Assembly: GCF_006874425.1 (NCBI RefSeq)
Contig: NZ_VIJZ01000004.1
Coordinates: 124,001-188,000, forward strand
Source: Paenibacillus ottowii
GTDB taxonomy: Bacteria; Bacillota; Bacilli; Paenibacillales; Paenibacillaceae
Direction of reading: 5' to 3'
Length of the DNA stretch: 64,000 nucleotides
Made by a program: the position numbers and the translations under genes
The notes under the pieces: model-generated
Seen by the model: only the letters and a program-made list of their open reading frames with translations
Databases searched by the model: none
Told to the model about the DNA's origin: nothing
Shown: positions 42,159 through 50,438 of the stretch, piece after piece
Position numbering within the stretch: position 1 is the stretch's first letter
How the letters are laid out: every line of letters starts with the position of its first letter

Positions 42159-43586
42159 ATGTACCCTCCCAGGTCACAGAGAAATGAAGGTCGGAAGAGA
42201 ACAAGAAAACCAAAAATAGGCAAGGCATGGATCATTACGAATCTGGTCCTGCTGTTCATGATTGTAGGTCTTTTCGGTTATTATTACATATTTGAACGCG
42301 ATAGTAGTGGTTCTCTTGCGGACAACGCCGAGTATTCGCAAACTAAAAAGAACACCCATACGGAATCTGCTAATGATGATAAGAACTCTATTCCCTTAGT
42401 TAGTGAAAATGTGAATGAAACGAAGCAATCGACTATTCCAGACACAAACAGTCGTCCTGTGACTACCCCCGACACGAATGCCTCTGAAGGTAGCTCTTTA
42501 GAAACAAACTCATCACCGGAAAAAGAGGGGCACGCACAGGAGAATTCGTCCAATAAGGATGTAAACAACGATGATGATACACCCGTCGAGAAGAGAGGAG
42601 CGGAGGACGTCAAACCACCGAACACGGACGATGCAAAATCCCCAGCAGTTACACTTCACTTCATAGGTGATGTGCAGTTTTCAGGTAAGGTTGAGCAGAG
42701 GCTTGAGCAGAAGGGATATGATTTTCCATACCAATATCTCGGGAGTATGTTTCATAAAGACGATCTGACGATTGCCAATCTGGAAACACCGGTGACTACT
42801 AATGGCGTCAGTGCGTTAAATAAAACGTATGTGTATAAATCTTCGCCTAAGGCGCTAACTGCAATGGCGGCGGCAGGGATCGATGCTGTAAATTTGGCCA
42901 ACAATCATATTTTGGATCAGGGGACGAGCGGATTACTGGATACCCTGAAATATTTGGATGAAAAAGGTATAGCTCATGCTGGAGCCGGACGCAATGCACA
43001 AGAAGCGTATGCACCGCATTATTTTGAACGCAATGGGATTAAAATTGCGTTGTTAGGGGCTACACGTGTTATGCCTGAAGCCAACTGGAATGCGGGTGCC
43101 AAACAGCCTGGTGTAGCAGGGGCCTATGATTCGACCGCTATCGTAAATTCCATTCGAGAGGCACGAAATCAGGCTGATTTGGTCATTGTGATTGCCCATT
43201 GGGGCAAGGAGCGGGCTACGGCGCTTGAACCTCATCAAACCGAGTTATCACACGCTTTTATTGACGCCGGGGCCGATCTTGTCGTTGGCGGGCATCCTCA
43301 TGTGCTGCAAGGGATGGAGCACTATAAAGGCAAATGGATTGCATACAGCACAGGCAATTTCATTTTTTCTAAATCAACGGTACCAGCCACTTGGGATACA
43401 GCGATATTTCAGGCCACCTGTACCCGCAACGGGGCTTGTAAGATGAAGCTAACCCCTTACCGAGCGGAGCTAGGTCAGCCGATCCCATTGAAAGATGCAG
43501 AGGCCAGCAAAATCTTGCAGAGAGTAGCGGCACTGTCACCAAAACATATCTCGGTAGGTGTGGATGGGACGGTAAGCACTCAGTAG
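42159..43586 (+). CDS. CapA-family membrane-anchored protein
   Basis: 475 residues. One N-terminal membrane helix (AWIITNLVLLFMIVGLFGYYY, near 24-44), then a low-complexity Ser/Asn/Glu linker to about 165, then a CapA (calcineurin-like phosphoesterase type) domain: HFIGDVQFSG, IANLETPVT, VNLANNHILDQG, IVIAHWGKE, GGHPHVLQGME and STGNFIFS. CapA-type proteins anchor or release gamma-polyglutamate and related polymers in Bacilli. No capBC genes are near, so the polymer is unknown. AAGGAGTG lies before the ATG. Confidence 0.9.
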   Translation: MYPPRSQRNEGRKRTRKPKIGKAWIITNLVLLFMIVGLFGYYYIFERDSSGSLADNAEYSQTKKNTHTESANDDKNSIPLVSENVNETKQSTIPDTNSRPVTTPDTNASEGSSLETNSSPEKEGHAQENSSNKDVNNDDDTPVEKRGAEDVKPPNTDDAKSPAVTLHFIGDVQFSGKVEQRLEQKGYDFPYQYLGSMFHKDDLTIANLETPVTTNGVSALNKTYVYKSSPKALTAMAAAGIDAVNLANNHILDQGTSGLLDTLKYLDEKGIAHAGAGRNAQEAYAPHYFERNGIKIALLGATRVMPEANWNAGAKQPGVAGAYDSTAIVNSIREARNQADLVIVIAHWGKERATALEPHQTELSHAFIDAGADLVVGGHPHVLQGMEHYKGKWIAYSTGNFIFSKSTVPATWDTAIFQATCTRNGACKMKLTPYRAELGQPIPLKDAEASKILQRVAALSPKHISVGVDGTVSTQ

Positions 43587-43667
43587 ATGTAAGCAAGCAA
43601 TGGTTAATAGGAGTATGGACAAAACGATCGTATAAGATACTCCTTTGTGGAGGGAGGTCATAGCGGG

Positions 43668-44438
43668 ATGGATCATTTGTGCGTGGCACACCGTGGTTTC
43701 TCAGGGGTTGCTCCTGAAAACACGATAGCAGCCTTTAAGCTTGCGCTGGAGCAGCCTTTTGTGCACTGGATTGAACTGGATGTACAGCTATCAAAGGACG
43801 GTGTTCCGGTGGTCATTCATGACTTTACCCTGGAGCGAACGACGAACGGTATGGGACGAGTAAAGGATACAGATTGGAAAGACTTGCAACGACTTGACGC
43901 AGGTAGCTGGAAACATGAACAATATCACGGGGAACCTGTTCCTTCCCTCGCCCAAGTGCTTGATTTATGCAAGGGACGTGTATCGCTCAATATTGAGCTT
44001 AAAACTGCTGGTGATATGTATCCGGGACTAGAAAAAGCCGTCCTTCGTGAAATTGTGATGAGAGGGATGGAGGGCGAGGTGGTCTTAACCTCTTTTGAGC
44101 GTACGGCACTGCGCCGAGCAAAAGAGCTGGCACCTGACATCCGTACTGGACTGATTATTGATGCGCGTCCAGACGATTTGGCAAAGCAATTAGAAAATCT
44201 GCAATGTTCTTTTTTATCTATGGGCTATCCACGGTTGGACCGAAAGCTTTTGAAAGATTTAGCCTCACGCGGTATTACGGTCATGGCGTGGACGGTGGAT
44301 GACCGGCGTATCATGCGGAGATTGTCCTCATTGCATCCTGAATTGATGATTTGTACCAACTGGCCGGATCGCTGGGAGCAGGTTTTTTTGCTTTCCAAGC
44401 CCCGGATATGGCACTATATACGTAAACTTATTCGTTAA
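43668..44438 (+). CDS. Glycerophosphodiester phosphodiesterase
   Basis: About 256 residues from the ATG at 43668 (GGAGGGAGGT nine bases upstream); a GTG at 43647 is possible but reads through that site. Active-site motifs: VAHRGFSGVAPENT with both catalytic His, ELDVQLSKDGVPVVIHD with the Ca-binding Asp, and INIELK-like LNIELKTAG, plus GITVMAWTVDD. It hydrolyses glycerophosphodiesters to sn-glycerol-3-phosphate and an alcohol. No signal peptide, so the enzyme is cytoplasmic. Confidence 0.93.
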   Translation: MDHLCVAHRGFSGVAPENTIAAFKLALEQPFVHWIELDVQLSKDGVPVVIHDFTLERTTNGMGRVKDTDWKDLQRLDAGSWKHEQYHGEPVPSLAQVLDLCKGRVSLNIELKTAGDMYPGLEKAVLREIVMRGMEGEVVLTSFERTALRRAKELAPDIRTGLIIDARPDDLAKQLENLQCSFLSMGYPRLDRKLLKDLASRGITVMAWTVDDRRIMRRLSSLHPELMICTNWPDRWEQVFLLSKPRIWHYIRKLIR

Positions 44439-44476
44439 TCAATTGGACTACATACGCGGAAGGGTGACGGATCATA

Positions 44477-45100
44477 ATGAGCGTGGAAATTCGTAATGTT
44501 TATTGTGTCGGACGCAACTATAGGTTGCATGCAGAGGAACTGGGAAATGATGTTCCCACGGAACCGATGATTTTCTTGAAGCCATCTCATGCAGTTGTGC
44601 CGCTGGATGGTGCTACGCTGGAGCTTCCTCAAGGTAAGGGAGATATTCATTTTGAAACTGAACTGGTTGTCGCTGTGGGACGTAACTACGAACCAGGCAT
44701 GACCGCAGATGCGTGTCTGAACGCTTTTGCATTGGGGATTGATTTTACCCTGCGGGATGTACAAAGTACGCTTAAGAAAAAAGGTCATCCATGGACTGCT
44801 GCCAAAGGCTTTAAATCGTCTGCACCTGTGACACCGTTCTTGCCTTTAGAGAGCTTGGACATGCTGGAACAGCAGGATTTTTCCTTGTTCAAAAATGGAC
44901 AAGAGGTGCAGCGTGGGCATGTCAAAGATATGATCTTCTCCATCCAGCACATCGTTGAATATATAGCGACTCATTATGGACTGGGTGAGGGGGATATTAT
45001 TTTTACAGGCACTCCAGCGGGTGTAGGGCCTACTGCGAGCGGGGACCACTTTGAGCTTTATTGGGGGAGTGACCGTCAGGGGAGCTTTACCATCGGCTAA
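44477..45100 (+). CDS. Fumarylacetoacetate hydrolase-family protein
   Basis: 207 residues. The metal-binding Glu block is IHFETELVVAVGRN, with DFTLRDVQ and the IIFTGTPAGVGP motif, all standard for the FAH/2-hydroxyhepta-2,4-diene-1,7-dioate isomerase family. It may hydrolyse or decarboxylate a beta-diketo acid; oxaloacetate decarboxylase-type activity is common in such short members. Substrate unknown. It starts 38 bp after the GDPD gene, so the two may be co-transcribed. Confidence 0.88.
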   Translation: MSVEIRNVYCVGRNYRLHAEELGNDVPTEPMIFLKPSHAVVPLDGATLELPQGKGDIHFETELVVAVGRNYEPGMTADACLNAFALGIDFTLRDVQSTLKKKGHPWTAAKGFKSSAPVTPFLPLESLDMLEQQDFSLFKNGQEVQRGHVKDMIFSIQHIVEYIATHYGLGEGDIIFTGTPAGVGPTASGDHFELYWGSDRQGSFTIG

Positions 45101-45190
45101 ATCTACAGCCGGCATTAACGAAGAGGATTTAAAAAACATGTTCTTGGTGGTTGGAGGTATAAGTAACTCCCGCAGGCAAGCCTTGTGAAG

Positions 45191-45230
45191 GCCGTGTTCT
45201 GTGCGAAAGCATGGGACACGGCTTTTATAT
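45191..45230 (+). terminator. Terminator before the DUF92 gene
   Basis: GCCGTGT and ACACGGC form a stem with inner imperfect pairing, then TTTTATAT. A 16-codon frame at 45139 with GAGGAT upstream precedes it but is too short to support. Confidence 0.7.
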
Positions 45231-45307
45231 AAGCGTACAGCATTGTACAATGTTATACAGAACGATAAGCGAAAAATAGAGATTCATCTCAAAAGCGGGG
45301 GTATATC

Positions 45308-46114
45308 ATGGATTGGATCATCGGATTGCTTTCTGCTGCTGTGGTGGCGGGGGCTGCATTTTATAAAAAATCCTTAACCTTATCCGGCTTTGCTGCAGCT
45401 GTACTGATGGGAACGGTGTATTATGGAGCGGGCAACCTGTTTTGGTTTGGAACATTGCTCTTATTTTTTATCACATCCACCTTATTGTCGAAGTTCAAAA
45501 AGGAGCGCAAGGCTGAGCTCGAAAAATCGTATGCCAAAACAGGCAATCGAGATGCAGGGCAAGTGTGGGCCAATGGAGGATTAGGCATGCTGCTATGCCT
45601 AGGTTATGCGATATGGCCTCATGTTGCCTGGCAACTGGCATTTGTCGGTGTTATGGCTACGGTCACATCCGATACGTGGGCAACGGAATTTGGAAGCCTG
45701 AGTCGTAAGCCGCCCCGTTCAGTGCTTACCGGGAAGGTACTGGTACCAGGAACCTCAGGAGGAGTATCTGTATTGGGAACGGCTGCGGCCCTGGTCGGTG
45801 GCATACTGATCGGAATAGGCGCCTGGGGCTTTGGACACGCCGTAGAAATGCCGGCATTGCCGTTATGGCTGTGGGCACTGATTGGGGGAATATCCGGCGT
45901 TGCCGGAGCCTTTGCCGATTCCTATCTTGGTGCTACGGTGCAATTGATGCGCTTCTGCCCAGTTTGCAAACGGGAAGTTGAAGTAGACTCGCATTGTGGA
46001 CAAACGACAGTCTATCTGCGAGGCTGGCATTGGATGAGCAATGATCGGGTGAATAGCATTAGCTCTATTTTCGGAGGATTGGTCGCTCTTGTAGGCATTT
46101 TCTTTATACTCTGA
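45308..46114 (+). CDS. DUF92 integral membrane protein (VTE6-like)
   Basis: 268 residues, about seven hydrophobic helices. The DUF92 motifs are seen: SDTWATEFGSLSRKPPR, LVPGTSGGVSVLG and AFADSYLGATVQ. The family includes VTE6, a phytyl-phosphate kinase in plants and cyanobacteria; a polyprenyl or farnesyl-phosphate kinase role in bacteria is a reasonable inference only. A short insert VCKREVEVDSHCGQ holds two Cys. The gene is alone between terminators; the TetR gene follows after 68 bp. Confidence 0.87.
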   Translation: MDWIIGLLSAAVVAGAAFYKKSLTLSGFAAAVLMGTVYYGAGNLFWFGTLLLFFITSTLLSKFKKERKAELEKSYAKTGNRDAGQVWANGGLGMLLCLGYAIWPHVAWQLAFVGVMATVTSDTWATEFGSLSRKPPRSVLTGKVLVPGTSGGVSVLGTAAALVGGILIGIGAWGFGHAVEMPALPLWLWALIGGISGVAGAFADSYLGATVQLMRFCPVCKREVEVDSHCGQTTVYLRGWHWMSNDRVNSISSIFGGLVALVGIFFIL

Positions 46115-46182
46115 ACATGGGCTTGAAGATCTGTTTTAGGAAATAACTGCGTGCTTCAATCATGGTTTCAGGAGGTGCAAAG

Positions 46183-46761
46183 ATGGGGGATATGCACGGA
46201 GATAAATATGAAGCTATTATAGACGCCGCTTACACTGTCTTCGGCACCAAAGGTTTTTATGAAAGCAAAATTTCCGAAATTGCAGAACAAGCGGGTGTGG
46301 CTAAAGGCACGGTATATTTGTACTTTAAAAGTAAAGAGCAGCTATTTACAGCAGTCACTCGTAGAGATTGCGAACAATATCTATCCGAAATGCAAGGTGC
46401 ATTGGTCAATCGTACTTTGGGAGAGGGACTGCTGCGAATGGCCCATTTGCATCTTCATTATTATTACCAACGCAAGCAGCATACTAAATTATTTTTTATG
46501 ACTCCCAATAGTGACCCTGATCTCATGGAGTTCATGCGGGGATTTATTCAAGATTATACCGATCTGGTCAAAAATAAACTGGCGTCAGCGGGTGTGCCGC
46601 AGCCCGAATTTCATGCAAAGGCATTCATTGGTATGCTCGAACGCTTAAAAATGGATATTTTGTTGAATCCAGATTTCCGTGAAGGTGACGTCGATCAGAC
46701 AGCTGCATTGGCAGCTAACTTATTTATGCATGGCTGTGAAGCCGGAATCCAAAAATCATGA
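46183..46761 (+). CDS. TetR-family regulator
   Basis: About 192 residues from the ATG at 46183, five bases after GGAGGTG; a further upstream start at 46162 is in frame but has no site. The HTH is typical: EAIIDAAYTVFGTKGFYES, ISEIAEQAGVAKGTVYLYFKSKEQL. The C-terminal ligand domain has no sequence clue. It could regulate the DUF92 or ABC-F gene next to it, or act elsewhere, like FadR-type TetR proteins. Confidence 0.87.
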   Translation: MGDMHGDKYEAIIDAAYTVFGTKGFYESKISEIAEQAGVAKGTVYLYFKSKEQLFTAVTRRDCEQYLSEMQGALVNRTLGEGLLRMAHLHLHYYYQRKQHTKLFFMTPNSDPDLMEFMRGFIQDYTDLVKNKLASAGVPQPEFHAKAFIGMLERLKMDILLNPDFREGDVDQTAALAANLFMHGCEAGIQKS

Positions 46762-46774
46762 CATGTTGTTCCTA

Positions 46775-46811
46775 AAAACCGTACTGGCTTGTTCAGCTAA
46801 CGGTTTTTTTA
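46775..46811 (+). terminator. Terminator after the TetR gene
   Basis: AAAACCGT pairs with ACGGTTTT (inner AGCT/AGCT-like part), then seven T residues. Confidence 0.75.
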
Positions 46812-46881
46812 ATCATTGGCTGTGTCTGTGTTAAAATAAACAAGATGCATCACAAATTCGGGGAAGAGTAGGGAATCTGTA

Positions 46882-48831
46882 ATGAATATTATGACCGTTG
46901 AACATATAACAAAAAGCTATGGCGAGAAAATGTTGTTCGAGGATGTTTCCTTTGGTATGGATGAGCGTGACAAAATAGGGGTTGTTGGAGTAAATGGTAC
47001 CGGAAAATCGACGTTTTTACGTGTAATCTCCGGCTTGGAGCCACCAGACGATGGCAATATTGCAGTAAACAACGATGTGCGAATTCAGTATCTGGCACAA
47101 AATCCGGAGTTTGATCCCGAGATGAAGGTACTCCAGCATATTTTCCATGGCAACCAGCCTGAAATGAAAGCAGTGCGAGAATATACGGAAACCATGGAAT
47201 TACTGGAATTGAATCCGGGGAGCGAGGAGCTCCAAAGCCGCCTGTTGCGAGCAAGTCAGCAGATGGATACGTTCCAAGCATGGCAGCTGGAGAGTGAGGC
47301 TAAAAATATACTAACCCGACTGGGGATCACCCAGTTTGAGTCTCGTATGGGCGTTCTCTCCGGGGGACAGCGTAAACGGGTTGCTTTGGCTGCGGCTCTG
47401 ATCCAGCCCTGTGAGCTGCTCATTCTGGACGAGCCTACCAACCATATTGATAATGAGTCCGTTGCGTGGTTGGAGCAATATTTGCAAAAAAGACGCGGTG
47501 CGTTGTTAATGATCACGCATGATCGCTATTTTCTAGATAGAGTTGCTAATGTCATGTTAGAGCTGGATCATGGTCGCCTGTTCCGTTATGAGGCTAACTA
47601 TACTCGGTTTCTGGAACTGAAGGCAGAACGCGAGGAACGGGAAGCGTCTTCGGAGCAGAAAAGGAAGAACCTGCTGCGTAATGAGCTGGCCTGGATTCGC
47701 CGAGGAGCAAAGGCTCGTTCGACCAAGCAGAAAGCGCGTATTGATCGATATGAGCAGCTTAAGGATCAGCAACCGGAAGCTCGTTCTGGATCTGTAGATA
47801 TGTCCGTCGCTTCCACACGTCTGGGTAAAAAGATATTGGAGATTGAGCACCTGTCCAAATCGGTAGATGCCCGTCAGCTGATTCAGGATTTGAGTTACAT
47901 TGCGGTTCCTGGTGATCGCGTGGGCATTCTGGGGCCTAACGGTAGTGGAAAATCCACTCTGCTTCAAATGATTGCCCAGCGTGTAGAACCCGATTCCGGG
48001 AGTGTTGTACTGGGACCGACTGTGAAGCTTGGTTACTTTACTCAAGAACATCAGGAAATGAACGAATCCTTGCGTGTCATTGAATATATTAAGGAAGAAG
48101 CCGAAGTGATTCGTACGGCCGACGGATCGACGATTACAGCTGCGCAGATGCTGGAGCGTTTTCTGTTTGCTCCAAGCGCGCAATGGACGGTTATTTCTCG
48201 GCTGTCCGGGGGCGAGAAACGCCGCTTATACCTGCTACGTGTCTTAATGTCCGCACCGAATGTACTCTTACTGGATGAACCGACAAATGATCTTGATATT
48301 CAGACCCTGTCTGTTTTGGAAGATTATCTGGATGACTTCCCGGGCGTAGTTTTTATCGTTTCGCATGATCGTTATTTCCTGGATCGGACTGTGGACAAAA
48401 TACTCGCATTCGAAGGGAATGGGCAGGTACGTATACATGTGGGCGACTATAGCGAGTATGCAGAATGGATCAGTAAAAATGCTCCATCTTCTGCAAATGC
48501 ATCTGACTCGACGGGTACGACTTTCTCGAATCGCTCTTCTACATTTAAGTCTGCGGGTTCTTCCGAATCAGTCAAGGGGACAGGTAAAACCAAGCTTAAA
48601 TTTACCTTTAAGGAACAGCGGGAATATGAGCAGATTGATGAGCTGATTGAACAAGCCGAACAGAAATTGGCTGACATTCAACGACAGATGGAGGAATCTT
48701 TCAGCGATTCGGCACGGTTGCAGGAGCTTATGGCTGAGCAAGCGCAGGCCGAACAGCATCTGGAGTACCAAATGGAACGTTGGACTTATTTGAATGAGCT
48801 AGCCGAGCAAATTGAACAAAGTAAATCTTAA
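46882..48831 (+). CDS. ABC-F translation factor (YfmR/Uup-like)
   Basis: 649 residues with two ATPase domains and no membrane part. NBD1: VNGTGKSTFLRVI, LSGGQRKRVALAAAL, LLILDEPTNHID. A linker helix pair with QKRKNLLRNELAWIRRGAKA follows. NBD2: GPNGSGKSTLLQMI, LSGGEKRRLYLLRVL, VLLLDEPTNDLD. A low-complexity Ser/Thr stretch at about 530-560 leads into a C-terminal coiled coil. This fits YfmR/Uup, ribosome-associated factors that relieve stalled or collided ribosomes. Whether it gives antibiotic resistance is not visible. Terminator at 48840. Confidence 0.92.
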   Translation: MNIMTVEHITKSYGEKMLFEDVSFGMDERDKIGVVGVNGTGKSTFLRVISGLEPPDDGNIAVNNDVRIQYLAQNPEFDPEMKVLQHIFHGNQPEMKAVREYTETMELLELNPGSEELQSRLLRASQQMDTFQAWQLESEAKNILTRLGITQFESRMGVLSGGQRKRVALAAALIQPCELLILDEPTNHIDNESVAWLEQYLQKRRGALLMITHDRYFLDRVANVMLELDHGRLFRYEANYTRFLELKAEREEREASSEQKRKNLLRNELAWIRRGAKARSTKQKARIDRYEQLKDQQPEARSGSVDMSVASTRLGKKILEIEHLSKSVDARQLIQDLSYIAVPGDRVGILGPNGSGKSTLLQMIAQRVEPDSGSVVLGPTVKLGYFTQEHQEMNESLRVIEYIKEEAEVIRTADGSTITAAQMLERFLFAPSAQWTVISRLSGGEKRRLYLLRVLMSAPNVLLLDEPTNDLDIQTLSVLEDYLDDFPGVVFIVSHDRYFLDRTVDKILAFEGNGQVRIHVGDYSEYAEWISKNAPSSANASDSTGTTFSNRSSTFKSAGSSESVKGTGKTKLKFTFKEQREYEQIDELIEQAEQKLADIQRQMEESFSDSARLQELMAEQAQAEQHLEYQMERWTYLNELAEQIEQSKS

Positions 48832-48839
48832 CCATACAA

Positions 48840-48877
48840 AAGCAAGTCTCCATTTAGAATGGAGGCTTGCTTTTTTG
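48840..48877 (+). terminator. Terminator after the ABC-F gene
   Basis: AAGCAAG-TCTCCATT pairs with AATGGAGG-CTTGCTT, then TTTTTT. It also faces the minus-strand M42 gene. Confidence 0.9.
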
Positions 48878-48917
48878 TAGAAGTATGTGTACCTGTTTTC
48901 CATGCAGCGTAAAGTGA

Positions 48918-49955
48918 TTAGGCTGTGACATAAGCCGCGAGCAGACGGGCAGTGTTCACTACGGCCAGCTTATGCGTGCGCTCCATTGCGTGAGAGGCGT
49001 GTACGCCAGGCCCAATCAGGGCAGCACGAATGTTATTGCCTGCTTTAAGCGCAGCCGAAGCGTCCGAACCATAATGCGGATAAATATCTACCGCATACGG
49101 AATATTCAGCTCCTTGGCCAGCTCAATCAGACGGGTCGTCATATTATAGTCATAAGGACCAGAGGAATCTTTGGCGCAGATAGAAACATCAGTTTCCTTG
49201 CAGCTCAGATCCTCACCTATGCAGCCCATGTCGACAGCAATCAGCTCATTGATTCCTTTCGGTATGTATGCCGCTCCGTGCCCTACTTCCTCATAGTTGG
49301 AAATGAGCAATTTAACGGTATGTCGAGGCTTCCAGCCCCCATGTACAGCCGATTCCAATAAACCAAACAGTGCCGCTACGCTAGCTTTATCATCCAAGTG
49401 CCGTGATTTGATAAATCCACTAGGCGTTACGACCGGGCGCGCATCGAAGGAAATAAAATCGCCCACTGCAATACCGAGCTGAAGCACGTCTTCCTTCGAC
49501 TCGACAAGCTCGTCAATCCGTACCTCCATATGGCTCTCCTTGCGTTCATAGCTTCGTGCATCATCATAGACATGCACGGATGGATGGCTTGACAGGATCG
49601 TGCCTGTATACGTTTGTCCGCTTCGGGTATGAATAAGGCAGTATTCGTTCTCGATACTGTTCATCATGAAACCGCCCACAGATGTCAGGCGTAAGGTTCC
49701 TTGCGTTGTAATCGACCGTACCATCGCCCCCAAGGTATCCACATGCGCGCTGAGCGCTACAGTACGTTCCTTTTCTTGACCTTCCAATGTCAAGATAGCA
49801 CCGCCTTTAGCATTCCATTCAATGGGTACCCCTAGGTTTTCGGCTTCCTTACGAATTAGCTCCATTACATGATGTGTGTACCCGCTAGGACTAGGCGTGT
49901 TCAGCAGCTGATTCAAAAAGCTCATGATATAGTGTTCATTTAATTGAATTGTCAT
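48918..49955 (-). CDS. M42-family metallopeptidase
   Basis: 345 residues. The aminopeptidase metal sites are visible: ALSAHVDTLGAMV, HLDDKASVAALFGLL, SNYEEVGHGAAYIP (catalytic Glu-Glu), DMGCIGEDL and YGSDASAALKAG with the final His block GVHASHAMERTH. M42 enzymes are dinuclear (Zn or Co) aminopeptidases forming large tetrahedral assemblies in the cytosol. GAGGAGGAGC precedes the ATG. It starts 13 bp after the LapA-like gene and is likely co-transcribed with it. Confidence 0.93.
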   Translation of the reverse strand: MTIQLNEHYIMSFLNQLLNTPSPSGYTHHVMELIRKEAENLGVPIEWNAKGGAILTLEGQEKERTVALSAHVDTLGAMVRSITTQGTLRLTSVGGFMMNSIENEYCLIHTRSGQTYTGTILSSHPSVHVYDDARSYERKESHMEVRIDELVESKEDVLQLGIAVGDFISFDARPVVTPSGFIKSRHLDDKASVAALFGLLESAVHGGWKPRHTVKLLISNYEEVGHGAAYIPKGINELIAVDMGCIGEDLSCKETDVSICAKDSSGPYDYNMTTRLIELAKELNIPYAVDIYPHYGSDASAALKAGNNIRAALIGPGVHASHAMERTHKLAVVNTARLLAAYVTA

Positions 49956-49968
49956 TTGTTGCTCCTCC

Positions 49969-50337
49969 TCATTTGGACAACCGATCGGGGTTAGAGGACG
50001 GTTGCTCTATACCTGGGTCGGATGTAGACAACGTGCCAGTCGTGTCATCGGACACATTTGCATATGCTTCCACTGCGGTTGTGTGCTCTTCTTGTAGGGT
50101 ATGCAGCTGATTAGTTAGACGTTTGATCTCTCTCTGAAGTCTATATTGACGGAAAATACCGAAAGAACCGACAATAAGTCCACCCAGAAGAGTGCAACCG
50201 AGAATAAGCAGAATCAAAGGAATGCTAACCCTGCTAAACAGAAGGTTCACTTGAACCGAATTGACATTAATAACAGCAAAAACAGCTGTTAACAAAGCTA
50301 TAACAAGTGCAGCGATCAAAGACCATTGTGTTTTCAA
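49969..50337 (-). CDS. LapA-domain membrane protein
   Basis: 122 residues from the TTG at 50337, which has GGAGGTGG just upstream; an ATG at 50388 would place this site inside the gene. Two membrane helices (SLIAALVIALLTAVFAVINV and PLILLILGCTLLGGLIVGSF) match the LapA/DUF1049 family. A helical basic section (RQYRLQREIKRLTNQL) and an acidic tail follow. LapA proteins help LPS assembly in Gram-negatives; in Gram-positives the role is unknown. Confidence 0.85.
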   Translation of the reverse strand: MKTQWSLIAALVIALLTAVFAVINVNSVQVNLLFSRVSIPLILLILGCTLLGGLIVGSFGIFRQYRLQREIKRLTNQLHTLQEEHTTAVEAYANVSDDTTGTLSTSDPGIEQPSSNPDRLSK

Positions 50338-50364
50338 AATGCCACCTCCTCCCGTTACATTATA

Positions 50365-50395
50365 AAATCCCTTGTCCGCCATGGACAAGGGATTT
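50365..50395. terminator. Terminator between pepF and the LapA-like gene
   Basis: AAATCCCTTGTCC pairs with GGACAAGGGATTT, with a 5-base loop. It closes the pepF transcript on the minus strand. Confidence 0.85.
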
Positions 50396-50438
50396 ATCCG
50401 TGCATCTTTTTCATGCGGGATTCTAAGTGTGCACGGTT

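Noticed and set aside
46889..47281. 130-codon minus-strand frame opposite the ABC-F gene
   Set aside because: Same shadow pattern; Pro/Ser/Tyr-rich text without a family match.
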